Source: an uncultured Collinsella sp.
Lineage (GTDB): Bacteria; Actinomycetota; Coriobacteriia; Coriobacteriales; Coriobacteriaceae
Direction: 5' to 3'
Length of the DNA: 64,000 nt
NCBI GenBank assembly: GCA_958418185.1
Contig: CATZEP010000003.1
Location: 5,185-69,184, forward strand
The translations under genes and the position numbers were made by a program. This document shows, in pieces, positions 1-11,637 of this stretch (its first letter is position 1; every line of letters begins with the position of its first letter). The notes beneath the pieces were generated by a model. That model ran no database searches and had not been told where the DNA came from. It worked only from the letters and a program-made list of their open reading frames with translations.

Positions 1-95
1 GAAAATACCAGCAATCACGGAATAGTGGCACGGACGAGGCATCGCTTTCCACCAACCGTTGATCATCGACCGAGCAAAATGTCCCGCCAAGAGAT

Positions 96-161
96 CGAGC
101 GAGGATTCCGTCCCTCGAAGAGGGCCGTATTGGCCTCCTCGCGGGACGGAATCCTCGCTCG
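96..161. repeat. Long hairpin-forming inverted repeat
   Basis: Two perfect 19-nt arms (96-114 and 143-161, core GAGGATTCCGTCCC) flank a 28-nt loop that holds a smaller GGCC-based stem. It lies just downstream of the ATPase gene that ends at 188 on the minus strand. It could be that gene's terminator, but no T-run follows. A REP/MITE-like repeat is the alternative. Confidence 0.6.
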
Positions 162-187
162 TTCGTTCCAGCCCGCGTCATCGCGTG

Positions 188-1399
188 CTAGACGGCCAGC
201 TCGCCTGATTCACCCATAAGCCATCGTGCCAGGTCGACGACCTTGATGCCATCCCAATCAGTCGTTTCGTGCCCTGTTCGGGCGATGACGCACTTGGGAT
301 AGGCGTCTCGAATCCGTCGCAGCGGATCAAGCTCACGCTCAAGCGTCGCTTCTTGGGAAATGTCGTCACTCACCTGGATATAGACACGGCGGTCACGCCT
401 GATGGCGACAAAGTCTACTTCCTTTTGGTAGAGAACGCCCACGTAGACTTCCCATCCGCGGCGCATAAGCTCGATTGCCACCATATTCTCGTAAACATGG
501 CCAAAATCGAGCTTTTTCGTACCAAGCGCGGCGTAGCGAAACGAGTGGTCGGCCAGGTAGTATTTATCTCCCGTCGACAGGTATTTCTTTCCTGAGACGT
601 CAAAGCGACGAAACCGGTAGAACGCAAACGCATCACACAGGTAGTCGATATACACAGCCAGCGTCTTGTCGCTTATCTTAAGGTTCGCTCGTGACAGCTC
701 AGCCGCCATCCCCTTGAGAGAAGAGATGTTTCCGACGTTATCCATCAGGAACTCGCAGGAACGTTTAAGCTGCTCCGCATTACGTATACGATATTTTTGT
801 CTGATGTCGCGCAGGATAAGAGTTTCAAGCACATCCGAGATGTATGAGAAACGCATCCTTTCGTCCTGGTAGATATAGGAACCCGGCATTCCTCCCTCGC
901 GGACATAGCGAGCAAGGGCCTCGGCTGGAGAAGTGATCTCGTGATACGCCGAGAACTCCGCAAGTGAAAACGGAAAGACCTCGATCTCCACCGTTCTTCC
1001 CGTGAACAACGTCGAGAGGTCGCTTGAGAGAAGAAAGGCATTCGACCCCGTGATGTAAATGTCATATTTCTCTGACGCATGAAGACTGTTGATAGCCCGC
1101 TCGAACCCTTCACACATCTGGACCTCGTCGATCATGACGATATTCCGGCAACCCTCGATATAATGCTTTTCCACATATGTATGCAGCGCATGGTATTCCG
1201 CCAACGGCTCGAACTCAAGTAGATTGAAGTTGACGTGTATGACGTTGGCCGAGGGGTCGTTTGAACGAAGTTGGCTGGCAAACGCCTCAAGCAATTTCGA
1301 TTTTCCGCATCGCCTGATTCCGGTAATCACCTTGATGTCTGGCGAACCCGCCACCTTGGAGAGCTTATCCATATAGAACGGTCGATTAATAAGTCTCAT
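188..1399 (-). CDS. AAA+ ATPase with DUF4143-type C-terminus
   Basis: The 403-residue protein opens with the family-typical INRPFYMDKL segment. It has a Walker A motif (GIRRCGKSKLL, about residue 28), a Walker B motif (NIVMIDEVQM, about 90) and a sensor-like YITGSNAFLLS segment. The C-terminal half carries the YEN..A.EL.RRG and EVDFVA motifs of the restriction-endonuclease-like DUF4143 fold. Proteins of this family are common in accessory regions of gut bacteria and their role is mostly unknown. An ATG 57 nt upstream at 1456 is in frame, but the chosen start matches the usual N-terminus. The gene stands alone, ends next to a large hairpin and is preceded by a 14-bp inverted repeat. Confidence 0.85.
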   Translation of the reverse strand: MRLINRPFYMDKLSKVAGSPDIKVITGIRRCGKSKLLEAFASQLRSNDPSANVIHVNFNLLEFEPLAEYHALHTYVEKHYIEGCRNIVMIDEVQMCEGFERAINSLHASEKYDIYITGSNAFLLSSDLSTLFTGRTVEIEVFPFSLAEFSAYHEITSPAEALARYVREGGMPGSYIYQDERMRFSYISDVLETLILRDIRQKYRIRNAEQLKRSCEFLMDNVGNISSLKGMAAELSRANLKISDKTLAVYIDYLCDAFAFYRFRRFDVSGKKYLSTGDKYYLADHSFRYAALGTKKLDFGHVYENMVAIELMRRGWEVYVGVLYQKEVDFVAIRRDRRVYIQVSDDISQEATLERELDPLRRIRDAYPKCVIARTGHETTDWDGIKVVDLARWLMGESGELAV

Positions 1400-1431
1400 G
1401 GCAATCCACTTCGCAAAATTAAGATTAACTG

Positions 1432-1471
1432 AAAAACGCGAAGTACAATATATCATCTACTTCGCGTTTTT
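1432..1471. promoter_or_regulatory. Operator-like 14-bp inverted repeat upstream of the AAA+ ATPase gene
   Basis: Arms 1432-1445 and 1458-1471 are perfect reverse complements (AAAAACGCGAAGTA) with a 12-nt AT-rich spacer. Further CTTCGC/TTTCGCG half-sites occur at about 1409 and 1483. The position just 5' of the minus-strand ATPase start suggests an operator or leader hairpin. No regulator gene is visible beside it. Confidence 0.5.
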
Positions 1472-1605
1472 GAGAAATCCTAGATTTCGCGTAATTATAT
1501 TCGCCAAGCTATCGCAAACCCGACACGGGTGAGATCTCCGCCTGATTGACCCTGCGCAGCAGTCCGAAGCGAAAGACGCGAGTCCTCCGACCGCTCCGGT
1601 AAAGT

Positions 1606-1633
1606 GAGGGCCGCGACGGTTACCGCGGCCCTC
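1606..1633 (-). terminator. GC-rich hairpin downstream of the LAxTG remnant
   Basis: A perfect 10-bp stem (GAGGGCCGCG/CGCGGCCCTC) with an 8-nt loop lies about 30 nt past the stop of the sorting-signal remnant. The T-tract is weak. Confidence 0.45.
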
Positions 1634-1666
1634 TTGGGAAACGTGTGCGATTGTCAATCGCTCGCG

Positions 1667-1972
1667 CTAGTCTTCCTTGCGGCGGAAACGAGCAAGGAAG
1701 ACTCCGATTGCGGCGATCGCGGCACCCAGGCCGCCGATCGCGGCGACGGTCGCCACCGTTTGATCACCGGTGCTCGCAAGTGAGTTAGCGGACTTGCCAC
1801 CCTGAGCCTTGTCACCAGCGGGCTTTCCCGCCTGGGCGCCATCGTTCGAACCGCCGGATGTCTGCCCACCGTTGCCGGAACCCTGATTGCCACCGGACGC
1901 ACAAAGCCCCTTCTGCAGCACACGGCACAACCAAGTCACCGCAGGCCGGGGCGGGGGAGCCGAGTTTCCCAC
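1667..1972 (-). pseudogene. Orphan LAxTG cell-wall sorting signal, 3' remnant of a surface protein
   Basis: The frame encodes a Gly/Ser/Asn-rich stalk, then LASTG, a hydrophobic segment and the basic tail RFRRKED, which is a complete sortase sorting signal. There is no signal peptide or adhesive domain upstream. The frame runs instead into a palindromic element and the carB 3' end. The real remnant probably covers about 1667-1900, and the first residues of the open frame come from repeat sequence. I infer that the 5' part of a surface-protein gene was lost by deletion or rearrangement. Confidence 0.6.
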
Positions 1973-2040
1973 TGAGCGACTCTGCTTGCAGCCGGAGCGA
2001 AGGGGGAAACTCGGCCCCCGCCCCGGCCGGACAGGTCACC
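1935..2040. repeat. Palindromic MITE/REP-like element abutting carB
   Basis: Arms 1944-1970 and 2004-2028 (core GGCCGGGGCGGGGG...CCGAGTTTCCC) pair almost perfectly, with a 2-nt bulge in the left arm. The loop is about 33 nt. The element is bracketed by GTCACC at 1935-1940 and 2035-2040, a possible 6-bp target duplication. It begins right at the carB stop and could also end carB transcription, although no T-run follows. Confidence 0.55.
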
Positions 2041-5355
<3,315 letters not shown>

Positions 5356-5453
5356 GTTTAAAACCTCCTAGAGAGGCTGACTCAATGTTTTGGAAAAGTC
5401 AGCGAGGGTGCAGCTGGTGCATCAGGTTGCCGTGATGCGAGGGCGCGCTGGGC

Positions 5454-6959
5454 TTATGCCCGCGCGACCGAAGCAGAGCGGCAAGATGATGTGCCAGATG
5501 CAGCCGCAGCGTCGACCGGTCCGCCGTTCGGTAGAACGGCGGAACCATCGTCGGCGAAATTCCAGCCAGCCAGGCGATCCTTCGCGGTGTCGATGTCCAG
5601 GTAGTTCTCCTCGCCGTCCATGAGTCGCGTAAAGGCGGTGAAGAGATAGTGGGCATCGGTGGGGCCAGGCGAGGCCTCGGGGTGATACTGGACCGAAAAG
5701 CACGGGGCGTCGAGCAGCTGGATGCCCTCGGCGGTGCCGTCGTTAAGGTTCACATGTGTTAGGCGAATGCGGCCAAAGCGCTCGTTCATCACGACCGGCG
5801 CGATTCCGCGGCGCACCCAGACGCGCAGGTCGCCGTCGGCCGCATGCTCGGTCTCGCCGCCGGAAAGCCCGGGGACAAGCTTGCCCAAGCTGGGGAATAT
5901 CAGGCCAAAGCCATGGTTTTGCGCGGTGATCTCCACACGACGGCTTACCAGGTTCATGACCGGCTGGTTGCCACCGCGGTGACCGAACTTAAGCTTTTCC
6001 ATCTGGGCGCCGCAGGCCAGGCTGATCATCTGGTGACCAAGACAAATACCAAAGACCGGTACCTTGCCGATCAGCTGCTGCACCTGCTCGTAGGTCTCCA
6101 CCACGGCGTCGGGGTCGCCGGGACCATTGGACAAAAAGACGCCGTCGGGATTCATGTCGAGCACCTGCTGGGCGGGCGTATCCCACGGCACGACGGTAAG
6201 GTCGCAGCCAGCGCGGACGAGGCCCTCCAGGATGCCGCGCTTGACGCCGCAGTCGTAGGCGACCACTTTGTGTCGGGCAGGAGCGGCAGGGGCAAGCGCA
6301 AAGTCATGCGTAGCGGGCATGTCGGCAGCTGCAAACTCGTGAGGCGCGGGGCAGCTTACGGTCTTGACCAGGTTCTCGCCTACCAGCGTGGGCGCTGCGG
6401 CCAGACGCTCGGCAAGCTCGTCGACGTCGAAGATCTCGGTCGAGATAATGCCCATCTTGGAACCATTGTCGCGCAGATGGCGCACCAGAGCGCGGGTGTC
6501 GACACCCTCGATAGCGACGATGCCGTGGGCGCGCAGGTACTCCGGCACGCTGACGGCCGAGCGCCAGTTAGAAGACGTGGCGCACATATCGCGAACGATC
6601 ATGCCGCGCATAGCCGGAGCGCTCGCGGGGCGCACGTCGTCGCCGGGGAAGGCCGACTGGACGTCGGTCTCGTCGATACCGTAGTTGCCGATCTGCGGAT
6701 AGGTCATGGTTACGATTTGGCCGGCATAACTCGGGTCGGTCATGACCTCAAAGTAGCCCTCGAGCGAGGTGTTGAAGCAGACTTCGCCGGTCGCGGTGCC
6801 CTCGGCGCCGCATGCACGTCCATAAAAAATGGTCCCATCCTCAAGATACAGGATGCAGGGACCGCAGGTGCCCTTGCTGGTTTTGGCCAGCATACGCTGG
6901 CAAAGCTCGCTGGGCGCGAAGGTGCGGGCGACAGCGCCCGCGGTATGGTTGTTCGCCAT
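5454..6959 (-). CDS. carA: Carbamoyl-phosphate synthase, small (glutaminase) subunit
   Basis: CarA hydrolyses glutamine and passes ammonia to CarB. The N-terminal domain is typical (LEDGTIFYGRACGAEG, FNTSLEGYFEVMTDPSY). The class I amidotransferase domain has the nucleophile in PVFGICLGHQ and the His-Glu pair in QYHPEASPGP. At 501 residues it is far longer than the usual 360-390. There is an N-terminal extension of about 30 residues, an insertion of about 50 residues between QNHGFG and THVNLNDGT, and a tail of about 50 residues after LFTAFTRLM. All catalytic residues remain, so the enzyme should be active. The chosen ATG has the ribosome site GGAAGGAG. An in-frame ATG lies 21 nt upstream. Confidence 0.96.
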   Translation of the reverse strand: MANNHTAGAVARTFAPSELCQRMLAKTSKGTCGPCILYLEDGTIFYGRACGAEGTATGEVCFNTSLEGYFEVMTDPSYAGQIVTMTYPQIGNYGIDETDVQSAFPGDDVRPASAPAMRGMIVRDMCATSSNWRSAVSVPEYLRAHGIVAIEGVDTRALVRHLRDNGSKMGIISTEIFDVDELAERLAAAPTLVGENLVKTVSCPAPHEFAAADMPATHDFALAPAAPARHKVVAYDCGVKRGILEGLVRAGCDLTVVPWDTPAQQVLDMNPDGVFLSNGPGDPDAVVETYEQVQQLIGKVPVFGICLGHQMISLACGAQMEKLKFGHRGGNQPVMNLVSRRVEITAQNHGFGLIFPSLGKLVPGLSGGETEHAADGDLRVWVRRGIAPVVMNERFGRIRLTHVNLNDGTAEGIQLLDAPCFSVQYHPEASPGPTDAHYLFTAFTRLMDGEENYLDIDTAKDRLAGWNFADDGSAVLPNGGPVDAAAASGTSSCRSASVARA

Positions 6960-7214
6960 AATTCTCCTTCCCGGTCTCACAGGACCGGCTTAAAGGTGTG
7001 TAGTTAGGCCTCGCGGTATTGTAACCGCAAGTATGCCTCATGGCGTTAATTTCATCGAAATGTTTACGAAATGATAATTATGACTTTCTATGCATAATGA
7101 TTTTTCTGGGACGTGTCTCTATAGTTTTGTCAACCGCGTGCTTCGCGCCATTTCGGCATGACGCATCCGGGCGCCCGGCGCCCCCGCTTCCCCTTCGGTT
7201 GATCCCGCCGCCCG

Positions 7215-8381
7215 CTAGGCCGCGTACGGGACGGCGTCGCGCATGATCGCGTAGATGACCTTGAGCCTCTTCCTCGCGACCGCCTTCAGCGCCTTGCTGT
7301 GCCTCATCCCCCTCGCCCTGCACTCCCCGTAGCACCTCCCGAACCTGTTGTCCGTGCCGATGAGGGAGTTGCAGCTGAATATGAGCAGGTTCTTGAGCTG
7401 CCTGTTCCCGCCGTGCTGCGGCGATGTCGACCTGATGCTGCTCCCGGAGCGCCTATCGGACGGCGCCACGCCGCAATAGCTCGCGAGCTCGTCGTGCCCC
7501 CTGAACGCGGATATGTCGATCGACGTCACCAGCGCCGCGGCGGTCTTGGGGCCGATCCCGGGCACCGTGAGGAGGCACTCGTAGACCTCGTCGCCCGCCA
7601 GCGAGTCGGCCACGAGCGAGTCGAGCTCCTCGATGTCGGCGTCGAGGGAGGCTATCTCCCGGGCGAGTATCCGGACCGCGACGTCCTCGCCGGCCGGGAG
7701 CCGCCTTCCCGAGCGCGACGAGGCCAGCAGCGCCTCCCAGAGCCTCCTGGCCCCCGCGGCGGGGGCGCCCGCGCGCCTGGCGGCGCTCGAGAACCTGCGC
7801 CAGCCGGCGGCCGAGCACCCGGCGGCCCCGCCGAACTCGGCCAGCATCGACACCTGCCAGCGGCTCGACGGGTCGACCGCGCCCTCGAGCGCGGGGTCGG
7901 CCTCGAGCAGGGTCGCGCGCAGCCTGTTCTTCGCGCGGGTCCTGGCGGACGACGCGAACTCGCGCTGCGACGACAGGATCCGCAGCGAGGCGGTCCCCTC
8001 GGGCTCCTCGGGCGCCGGCCTGAGGACGCGGGGCACGCCGAGCGCGGTGCGCGCGATCACCTCGGCGTCGATGGCGTCGGTCTTCGCGATGCCGGGGAAC
8101 ATCCCGCGGGCCTGCTTCTCGGCATATCCGGGCAGGTAGGCGCAGGGGTTCCCGTGCGCATGGGCGCGCGCGAGGACCAGCGCGCCGATGTTTCGCTTCT
8201 GGTCGACGACGACCAGCGCGCCGGAGCCGGCCCGCTCGAGCACCCGGTCGATGTCGTCGGGCCTGTTGGCCAGCTCGGCCCTGAAGGCGACGCCCCCTCC
8301 CGCATCGAGCGCGCACGCGCTGTGCGAGCTCTTCCCGACGTCGATCCCCAGGTAGGCCACGGGCGTCTCTGCTGCAGGCAT
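7215..8381 (-). CDS. IS110-family transposase (DEDD/RuvC-like recombinase)
   Basis: The 388-residue protein starts with YLGIDVGKSSH (first acidic residue D14) and has the FPGIAKTDAIDAEVIA segment that supplies later residues of the DEDD site. The C-terminal Transposase_20 domain includes VPGIGPKTAAALV and the CGVAPSDRRSGSS...HGGNRQLKNLL block containing the conserved serine. Both domains are complete and no frameshift is visible, so the element may be active. The ribosome site AGAGGA precedes the ATG by 6 nt. GC content is clearly higher than in neighbouring genes, in line with recent transfer. IS110 enzymes are known to use an RNA guide (bridge RNA) encoded in the element's non-coding end. 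Confidence 0.93.
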   Translation of the reverse strand: MPAAETPVAYLGIDVGKSSHSACALDAGGGVAFRAELANRPDDIDRVLERAGSGALVVVDQKRNIGALVLARAHAHGNPCAYLPGYAEKQARGMFPGIAKTDAIDAEVIARTALGVPRVLRPAPEEPEGTASLRILSSQREFASSARTRAKNRLRATLLEADPALEGAVDPSSRWQVSMLAEFGGAAGCSAAGWRRFSSAARRAGAPAAGARRLWEALLASSRSGRRLPAGEDVAVRILAREIASLDADIEELDSLVADSLAGDEVYECLLTVPGIGPKTAAALVTSIDISAFRGHDELASYCGVAPSDRRSGSSIRSTSPQHGGNRQLKNLLIFSCNSLIGTDNRFGRCYGECRARGMRHSKALKAVARKRLKVIYAIMRDAVPYAA

Positions 8382-8590
8382 GGTGTATCCTCTCCCTTGA
8401 GCCGGCCGTAAGCCGCGGAAGCGACACCCACATTACCCGGCCGTGGCCCGGTCCGGGCCCGGCACATCTCTATCAGTCGTTCCCCGCGGCCCCTCCCGCC
8501 CCGGCGGCAACACGTCCCGGGCCCTCTACGGGGCAGGGGCTGACGGCCGTCCGGGGCGGTCGGCCAGCGACCACCGGTACGGCTCAATCG
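8382..8590 (-). ncRNA. Candidate IS110 bridge RNA region
   Basis: About 200 nt upstream of the transposase carry no gene but hold several strong stems, for example GGCCCGG-T-CCGGGCC at 8445-8459 and GC-rich complementary blocks around 8500-8570. In the IS110 group the bridge RNA is made from the non-coding end 5' of the transposase. Its target- and donor-binding loops cannot be assigned by eye here. Confidence 0.4.
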
Positions 8591-8648
8591 TATAACCATG
8601 CAACGGAAAAGAGCCGCCCTTTCGGACGACTCAAACTGTAATGGGGAT

Positions 8649-8689
8649 TAAAAATCATCCCGCGGGGCTTGTGGCTCACGCGGGATGAT
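8649..8689 (-). terminator. Rho-independent terminator
   Basis: An 11-bp stem (ATCATCCCGCG/CGCGGGATGAT) is followed on the minus strand by TTTTTAAT. It lies just after the membrane-protein gene that ends at 8696. Confidence 0.85.
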
Positions 8690-8695
8690 GGCCTC

Positions 8696-9661
8696 TTACT
8701 TTTTCTTGTCCTGTTCCAGCAGATCGGACGGTGAGCGATCGGGCTTGCCGCCGCGGAAAATCTCGCGGCCATGCAGACGATGTTCCAGGTCACGTTCGGC
8801 CTTTTCCTCGTCAATCTTGGTCTGGCTCACCACCGGGTCCTCAATCAACGACGACACCGAGTTCACCTGCTTCTGAATGCGCTCGGCGATGGTGTCATCC
8901 ATACTCACGATGCGCATCTTCCAGTCGATACTCGTGGCGTTGGATGAGCTCTTGGTCCACACGAACGTCAAAATGGCGCTCTGGTGGCCCCGCGCGGGGA
9001 ACATGCCAAAGAAGGAATCGTGCTGAATGTTGCTATCCTCGTCGATATAGGCGTGAACGTTATACACCACGCGGTCGATCTTGTCGTTGAGCAGCGCGTT
9101 GGTCGCAAGCGCCGCGGCCTGGATCTGCCCGTTGGACAGCAGCTCGAGCTCGTTGGCAGACGATGTGTCCAACACCGTCACCTCGACCGTGCCCGTACGC
9201 TCATCGGCTTCATCGACGGTAAAGTCGAGCGGGAACTGCGTAAAGCCGTTGCCCCACTCGAGTCCACCCTTGAGTGCTGTAGAAACGGTATCAACCGAAA
9301 CGCTCTCGGACAGGTTGGCGGTATTCAGACGGCGCATCACGCCGTAGCCGATCTGCATGCCCACGATCAGCACCAAAATACCGATGACCACGGCCATCGC
9401 GGTCTTCGTAATGGTATGGCTCACCTGCGAGCCCGAAGGATCGTCCTCGGACAGTGGGTCGATATGTTTTGCCTGGCTCGCGCGGTCCTCGCTGCGCAGC
9501 TGTGCTAGCGCCGCTTTGTCACCGCGCTTGGCCGCAGCCTCCTTCTCACGCATGCGCTCGGTACGCTTTTTGGCAAGCGTAGGATCCAAGACGCCGGATG
9601 CATCGATTTCGGAGAATAACTCCGTCACTTCTTCCGGAGTCAAAGGGTTCTTGTCAGCCAT
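8696..9661 (-). CDS. Unknown single-span membrane protein
   Basis: I do not recognise a family. The 321-residue protein has a charged cytoplasmic N-terminus of about 85 residues with a coiled-coil-prone KKRTERMREKEAAAKRG stretch. One transmembrane helix follows (TAMAVVIGILVLIVGMQIGYG, about 88-108). About 170 extracytoplasmic residues come next, ending in a highly charged region. There is no signal peptide, so the topology is probably N-in. The ribosome site AGGAAG precedes the ATG. The ABC exporter gene lies only 19 nt upstream and both share the terminator at 8649, so this may be an accessory protein of that exporter. That link is inferred from position only. Confidence 0.8.
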   Translation of the reverse strand: MADKNPLTPEEVTELFSEIDASGVLDPTLAKKRTERMREKEAAAKRGDKAALAQLRSEDRASQAKHIDPLSEDDPSGSQVSHTITKTAMAVVIGILVLIVGMQIGYGVMRRLNTANLSESVSVDTVSTALKGGLEWGNGFTQFPLDFTVDEADERTGTVEVTVLDTSSANELELLSNGQIQAAALATNALLNDKIDRVVYNVHAYIDEDSNIQHDSFFGMFPARGHQSAILTFVWTKSSSNATSIDWKMRIVSMDDTIAERIQKQVNSVSSLIEDPVVSQTKIDEEKAERDLEHRLHGREIFRGGKPDRSPSDLLEQDKKK

Positions 9662-9680
9662 AAACTTCCTGTCATATCAA

Positions 9681-11453
9681 TCAGTCGAGCTCGTGCGCAC
9701 GCGCACCTTCGAACTGCATTCGATAGTAACGGGCATAGGTGCCGCCACGGGCGAGAAGCTGTTCGTGCGTGCCACGTTCCACAACGCGACCATGCTCAAC
9801 GGTCGCAATCTCATCGGCGTGTTTAATGGTCGAGAGACGGTGGGCGATGATGATTGTGGTACGGCCGCGTGCCAGCTCTTCGAGCGACTCCTGCACCGCC
9901 TCCTCGCTCTCGTTATCCAAAGCACTCGTCGCCTCGTCCAAGATCAGGATCTTGGGGTTCTTGAGAAACACGCGCGCGATGGCAACGCGCTGCTTCTGTC
10001 CGCCCGAAAGACGGCTGCCGCGCTCGCCCACCACGGTGTCGTAGCCCTGTGGAAGCGATTCGATAAAGGTATCGATATTGGCGCGACGGGCGGCGTCGGC
10101 GATCTCTTCCGCCGTAGCGCTCGGCTTGCCGTAGGCGATGTTCTCGCCAATCGTACCGTCAAACAGATAGACATCCTGCTGCACCAGGCCGATGGCGCGA
10201 CGCAGGCTCTGCTGCGTCACATCACGCACGTCCTGGCCGTCGATGCTAATGGATCCGGTAGCCACGTCATAAAAGCGCGGCAGCAGCGAACAGGTCGTGG
10301 ACTTGCCGCCGCCCGAAGGGCCAACCAAAGCGATGGTCTGCCCGGGCTTGATGGACAGGTCCATATGGTCGATAACGGGACGCTCGTCGGCATCGCCCTC
10401 GCCCAGCTCGACATCCTCGTAGTTAAAGCACACATCGTGATACTCCACGGCGCCGGCAGTCACCTGCAGATCCGTAGCGCCCGGCTTGTCCTGGATATCC
10501 GGCGCGGTCGAGAGCACCTCGTCCATACGCTTAAAGCCGGCGATAGCCTTCTGATACGTTTCGGCCGAATTAACGAGTGTCTCGAGCGGCGTGCAGAACA
10601 GCGAAATATAGAGTGCAAAGGTCGCCATATCGACCGCCTGCAGCTGTCCCTTGGCGACCAGCCAGCCGCCCAGCAGCACCACGATCACATAGAGCACACC
10701 CGAGAGCAGGCCATACGTCGCGGTATAGACGCCCATGGCGTGATACATGTTCTCCTTGGACGAAAGATAGCGATTGTTGGAGGCGCGGAACTTGAAGCGT
10801 TCGGTCTCCTCATTGGCAAAGCTCTTGACCACGCGCATGCCCGCCAGCGAATCCTGCAGCTGCGCATTGATGCCGCTGATTTTTTTGCGGTTGTCGCTAA
10901 AGACCTCGCGCATGCGCATGTTCTGCCAAAACATGATGACCGCAAACGCCGCCGTCACCACGGCCATGGCGAGCGCCAGGACCGGGGCGATGGTAAAGAG
11001 GATCACAAACGAGCCGATGATCTCGATGCCGCAGATGATGATCCACTCGGGCACGTGATGCGCCGCCTCGCAGATATCGAACAGGTCGTTGACCACGCGG
11101 CTCATCATGTCGCCCGAGCTGTTGCGGTCGAAGTACGCAAAGCTAAAGCGCTCATACTGGTCGAACAGGTCCTCGCGCATCTTGGACTCCATGCGCGCGC
11201 CCATCACGTGACCCCAATAGCTCACAAAGTAGCGGCAGGCGCAGCGGACGGCATACATCAGCACCAAGCCCACCGCGATCATGCCGAGCGCCTGCATAAT
11301 GGCAGCCTGACCCTGAGTAAATAGCCCACCGGTCAAATTACGCAGAATAATAGGAAAAGCAAGGTCAATGGCGGCAAGCACCAGAGCACAAACAGTATCA
11401 GCAACAAAAAGCCCCATCTGGGGCTCGTAATACGAAAGAAACCTCTTAAACAT
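9681..11453 (-). CDS. ABC exporter half-transporter (membrane domain fused to ATPase)
   Basis: The protein has an N-terminal six-helix exporter domain and a C-terminal nucleotide-binding domain. The latter carries Walker A GPSGGGKSTT, signature LSGGQKQR, Walker B ILILDEATSALD and the switch HRLST. It would work as a dimer; the substrate is unknown, and multidrug or lipid-type export is typical for the family. The chosen start (MFKRFLSYYEPQ) fits family N-termini and has AAGGTGATT upstream. The frame stays open to an ATG at 11552 that has an even stronger ribosome site (GAGGAGGG), which would add 33 basic residues encoded inside an inverted repeat. The next gene upstream is a Nudix hydrolase beyond the repeat. 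Confidence 0.93.
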   Translation of the reverse strand: MFKRFLSYYEPQMGLFVADTVCALVLAAIDLAFPIILRNLTGGLFTQGQAAIMQALGMIAVGLVLMYAVRCACRYFVSYWGHVMGARMESKMREDLFDQYERFSFAYFDRNSSGDMMSRVVNDLFDICEAAHHVPEWIIICGIEIIGSFVILFTIAPVLALAMAVVTAAFAVIMFWQNMRMREVFSDNRKKISGINAQLQDSLAGMRVVKSFANEETERFKFRASNNRYLSSKENMYHAMGVYTATYGLLSGVLYVIVVLLGGWLVAKGQLQAVDMATFALYISLFCTPLETLVNSAETYQKAIAGFKRMDEVLSTAPDIQDKPGATDLQVTAGAVEYHDVCFNYEDVELGEGDADERPVIDHMDLSIKPGQTIALVGPSGGGKSTTCSLLPRFYDVATGSISIDGQDVRDVTQQSLRRAIGLVQQDVYLFDGTIGENIAYGKPSATAEEIADAARRANIDTFIESLPQGYDTVVGERGSRLSGGQKQRVAIARVFLKNPKILILDEATSALDNESEEAVQESLEELARGRTTIIIAHRLSTIKHADEIATVEHGRVVERGTHEQLLARGGTYARYYRMQFEGARAHELD

Positions 11454-11462
11454 AATCACCTT

Positions 11463-11598
11463 ACGCGGTTTTACCAAACCGCGTTTCGTCTCGACGCTGC
11501 AAGTGCTCCATTTGGACAATCTGGCCTTCAATCGTCGGTCGCGTATATCCATACGCTTCCCTCCTCTTTTAGGCCACCTTGTCTCAAATGGAGCACTT
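11463..11598 (-). promoter_or_regulatory. Leader with nested inverted repeats upstream of the ABC exporter
   Basis: An outer repeat pairs 11501-11519 with 11579-11598 (core AAGTGCTCCATTTG; one extra base in one arm). It encloses the strong ribosome site and upstream ATG of the exporter frame. A second hairpin at 11463-11484 (ACGCGGTTT/AAACCGCGT) sits just before the inner ribosome site. The arrangement could control which start is used, or could be an inserted palindromic repeat. Confidence 0.45.
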
Positions 11599-11637
11599 TC
11601 GCTGACTTACACAAACCTGCGGGATCATCCCCGCTCG

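Larger units (their letters stand above)
7140..8590 (-). mobile_element. IS110-family insertion sequence (boundaries approximate)
   Basis: The segment holds one IS110-type transposase and about 200 nt of structured, GC-rich non-coding DNA on its 5' side. Composition changes sharply at about 7135 and 8590 compared with flanking DNA. Terminal inverted repeats are not expected for this family and I see none, so the ends are estimates. The element sits between carA and the next minus-strand gene and may have separated carAB from its original upstream sequence. Confidence 0.65.

Noticed and set aside
25..219. 64-codon frame at the window start
   Set aside because: It runs through the 96-161 inverted repeat and into the ATPase 3' end, with no ribosome site.
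7299..8411. 370-codon plus-strand frame opposite the IS110 transposase
   Set aside because: Pro/Arg/Ala-rich shadow caused by high GC; the transposase frame has clear motifs.
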